14,998 bases of DNA. Origin: an uncultured Lachnospiraceae bacterium (GTDB lineage: Bacteria > Bacillota_A > Clostridia > Lachnospirales > Lachnospiraceae). Below the pieces are notes generated by a model. It was not told where the DNA came from and searched no databases. It saw only the letters and a program-made list of their open reading frames with translations. Shown in pieces: positions 14,745 through 14,998 of the stretch. The first letter of the stretch is position 1; each line of letters opens with the position of its first letter. The translations under genes and the position numbers were made by a program. The DNA is taken from NCBI GenBank assembly GCA_902801585.1, contig CADCIU010000059.1:1-14998 (forward strand), read 5' to 3'.

Positions 14745-14835
14745 AATTATTTTGCCGTCCGTGCGCTTTGCGCGGATCCCTCCATGATTTTTAGTTTATC
14801 GTTTTTTAGTTTGCCAAAATATTATTTTTCGATTT
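14745..14835 (-). promoter_or_regulatory. Leader and weak predicted promoter of the sensor operon
   Basis: This AT-rich gap on the minus strand contains TTGGCA (near 14816) and TAAAAA 18 nt downstream, a weak sigma-A-like pair. Downstream lies GGAGGG, then a hairpin TCCG-CGC-AAA-GCGC-A-CGGA, then the ATG. A 12-codon reading frame (ATGGAGGGATCC and on) ends with TAA two nt before the regulator start. No clear catabolite-repression site was found. Confidence 0.35.
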
Positions 14836-14867
14836 AGAAGAAAACGGCCGGGATAAACCCGGCCGTT
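14828..14867 (-). terminator. Intrinsic terminator after the mglC-type gene
   Basis: AACGGCCGGG (14843-14852) and CCCGGCCGTT (14858-14867) form a perfect 10-bp GC-rich stem with a 5-nt loop. On the minus strand it is followed by TTTTCTTCTAAAT, a moderate U tract. It lies 22 nt after the mglC-type stop and should end most transport-operon transcription before the regulator gene. Confidence 0.8.
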
Positions 14868-14889
14868 CGTATCAACCTTACAGATTTGA

Positions 14890-14998
14890 TTATTTCTTTG
14901 CCACGTACTTTCTGATATCCAGAGAGATCGCGATGTAGATGATGATACCAAGAGCGATCCACTGTGCGTTTGCGTTGACGCCCAGGAACTGCAGTGCT
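14890..14998 (-). CDS. mglC: MglC-type galactose/methyl-galactoside ABC permease, C-terminal end
   Basis: Only the last 35 codons are in the window. They read ALQFLGVNANAQWIALGIII then YIAISLDIRKYVAKK, followed by TAA. The combination of a short loop, a final hydrophobic helix and an RKY-plus-lysines tail matches the C-terminus of MglC, the membrane-spanning permease of the mgl D-galactose/methyl-galactoside importer, and of related ribose-type permeases. The usual order mglB-mglA-mglC would put the other transporter genes just outside the right edge. The gene ends at a strong terminator, and the sensor operon follows in the same direction, which suggests the regulator controls this importer. 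Assignment to MglC rather than another sugar permease rests on the short tail and on the MglB-like protein nearby. Confidence 0.75.
   Translation of the reverse strand, partial: ALQFLGVNANAQWIALGIIIYIAISLDIRKYVAKK

Noticed and set aside
13512..14837. A 441-codon open frame on the plus strand opposite the response regulator
   Set aside because: The minus strand encodes a complete receiver-AraC regulator with all key residues; the antisense frame has no RBS or family resemblance and arises from codon composition.
1..14998. CRISPR arrays, tRNA or rRNA genes, phage or toxin-antitoxin modules
   Set aside because: No regularly spaced direct repeats, cloverleaf sequences, rRNA segments or recognisable phage or toxin genes were seen.

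Overview
The window looks like a piece of a Gram-positive, low-to-mid GC Clostridia chromosome, most likely a gut-type Lachnospiraceae relative. The reasons are strong GGAGG-type ribosome binding sites, a YesM/YesN-type two-component system beside a galactose/methyl-galactoside (mgl) ABC transporter, lipoproteins with Gram-positive lipoboxes, a clostridial GH3 glucosidase with a long C-terminal tail, and GGGGACGGTTCT palindromic repeats of a kind I associate with Clostridia. Species cannot be assigned from this sequence alone.

Right part (about 14998 down to 5356, all minus strand). The last 35 codons of an mglC-type sugar permease enter from the right edge and end at a strong hairpin. A long, tightly packed gene run follows. 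It starts with an AraC-type response regulator and a YesM-type histidine kinase joined by a GTGA overlap. A membrane-anchored periplasmic-binding-protein homologue follows, overlapping the kinase gene. Next come an MglB-like glucose/galactose-binding lipoprotein, a 202-aa protein of unknown function, a GH3 beta-glycosidase and a GtrA-family membrane protein. The run ends at an intrinsic terminator near 5356-5390. The simplest reading is a sugar-sensing cassette: binding proteins report extracytoplasmic glucose or galactose to the kinase, and the regulator controls sugar uptake and glycoside hydrolysis genes. The sensing link is inference.

Middle part (about 5160 to 2487, minus strand). A 63-aa possible membrane protein has its own strong RBS and terminator. 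A gene-free stretch rich in inverted repeats follows. Then a promoter with an extended -10 drives a lipoprotein (Ala/Glu/Pro/Ser-rich stalk plus a C-terminal discoidin-like, NADase-type glycan-binding domain) that is coupled to a fructosamine-kinase family gene.

Left part (2489 to 1). A plus-strand Thg1-like (tRNA-His guanylyltransferase family) gene converges on the fructosamine kinase gene. A palindromic repeat exactly fills the gap between them, and its terminal TAG triplets are the stop codons of both genes. A second repeat of the same family lies between the Thg1-like gene and a divergent MATE efflux transporter that runs off the left edge. It falls inside the predicted MATE mRNA leader.

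No tRNA, rRNA, CRISPR array, phage gene or intact transposase gene was seen. The most unusual features are the palindromic repeats with shared stop codons, the bacterial Thg1-like gene, and the sensor cassette with two different binding proteins.
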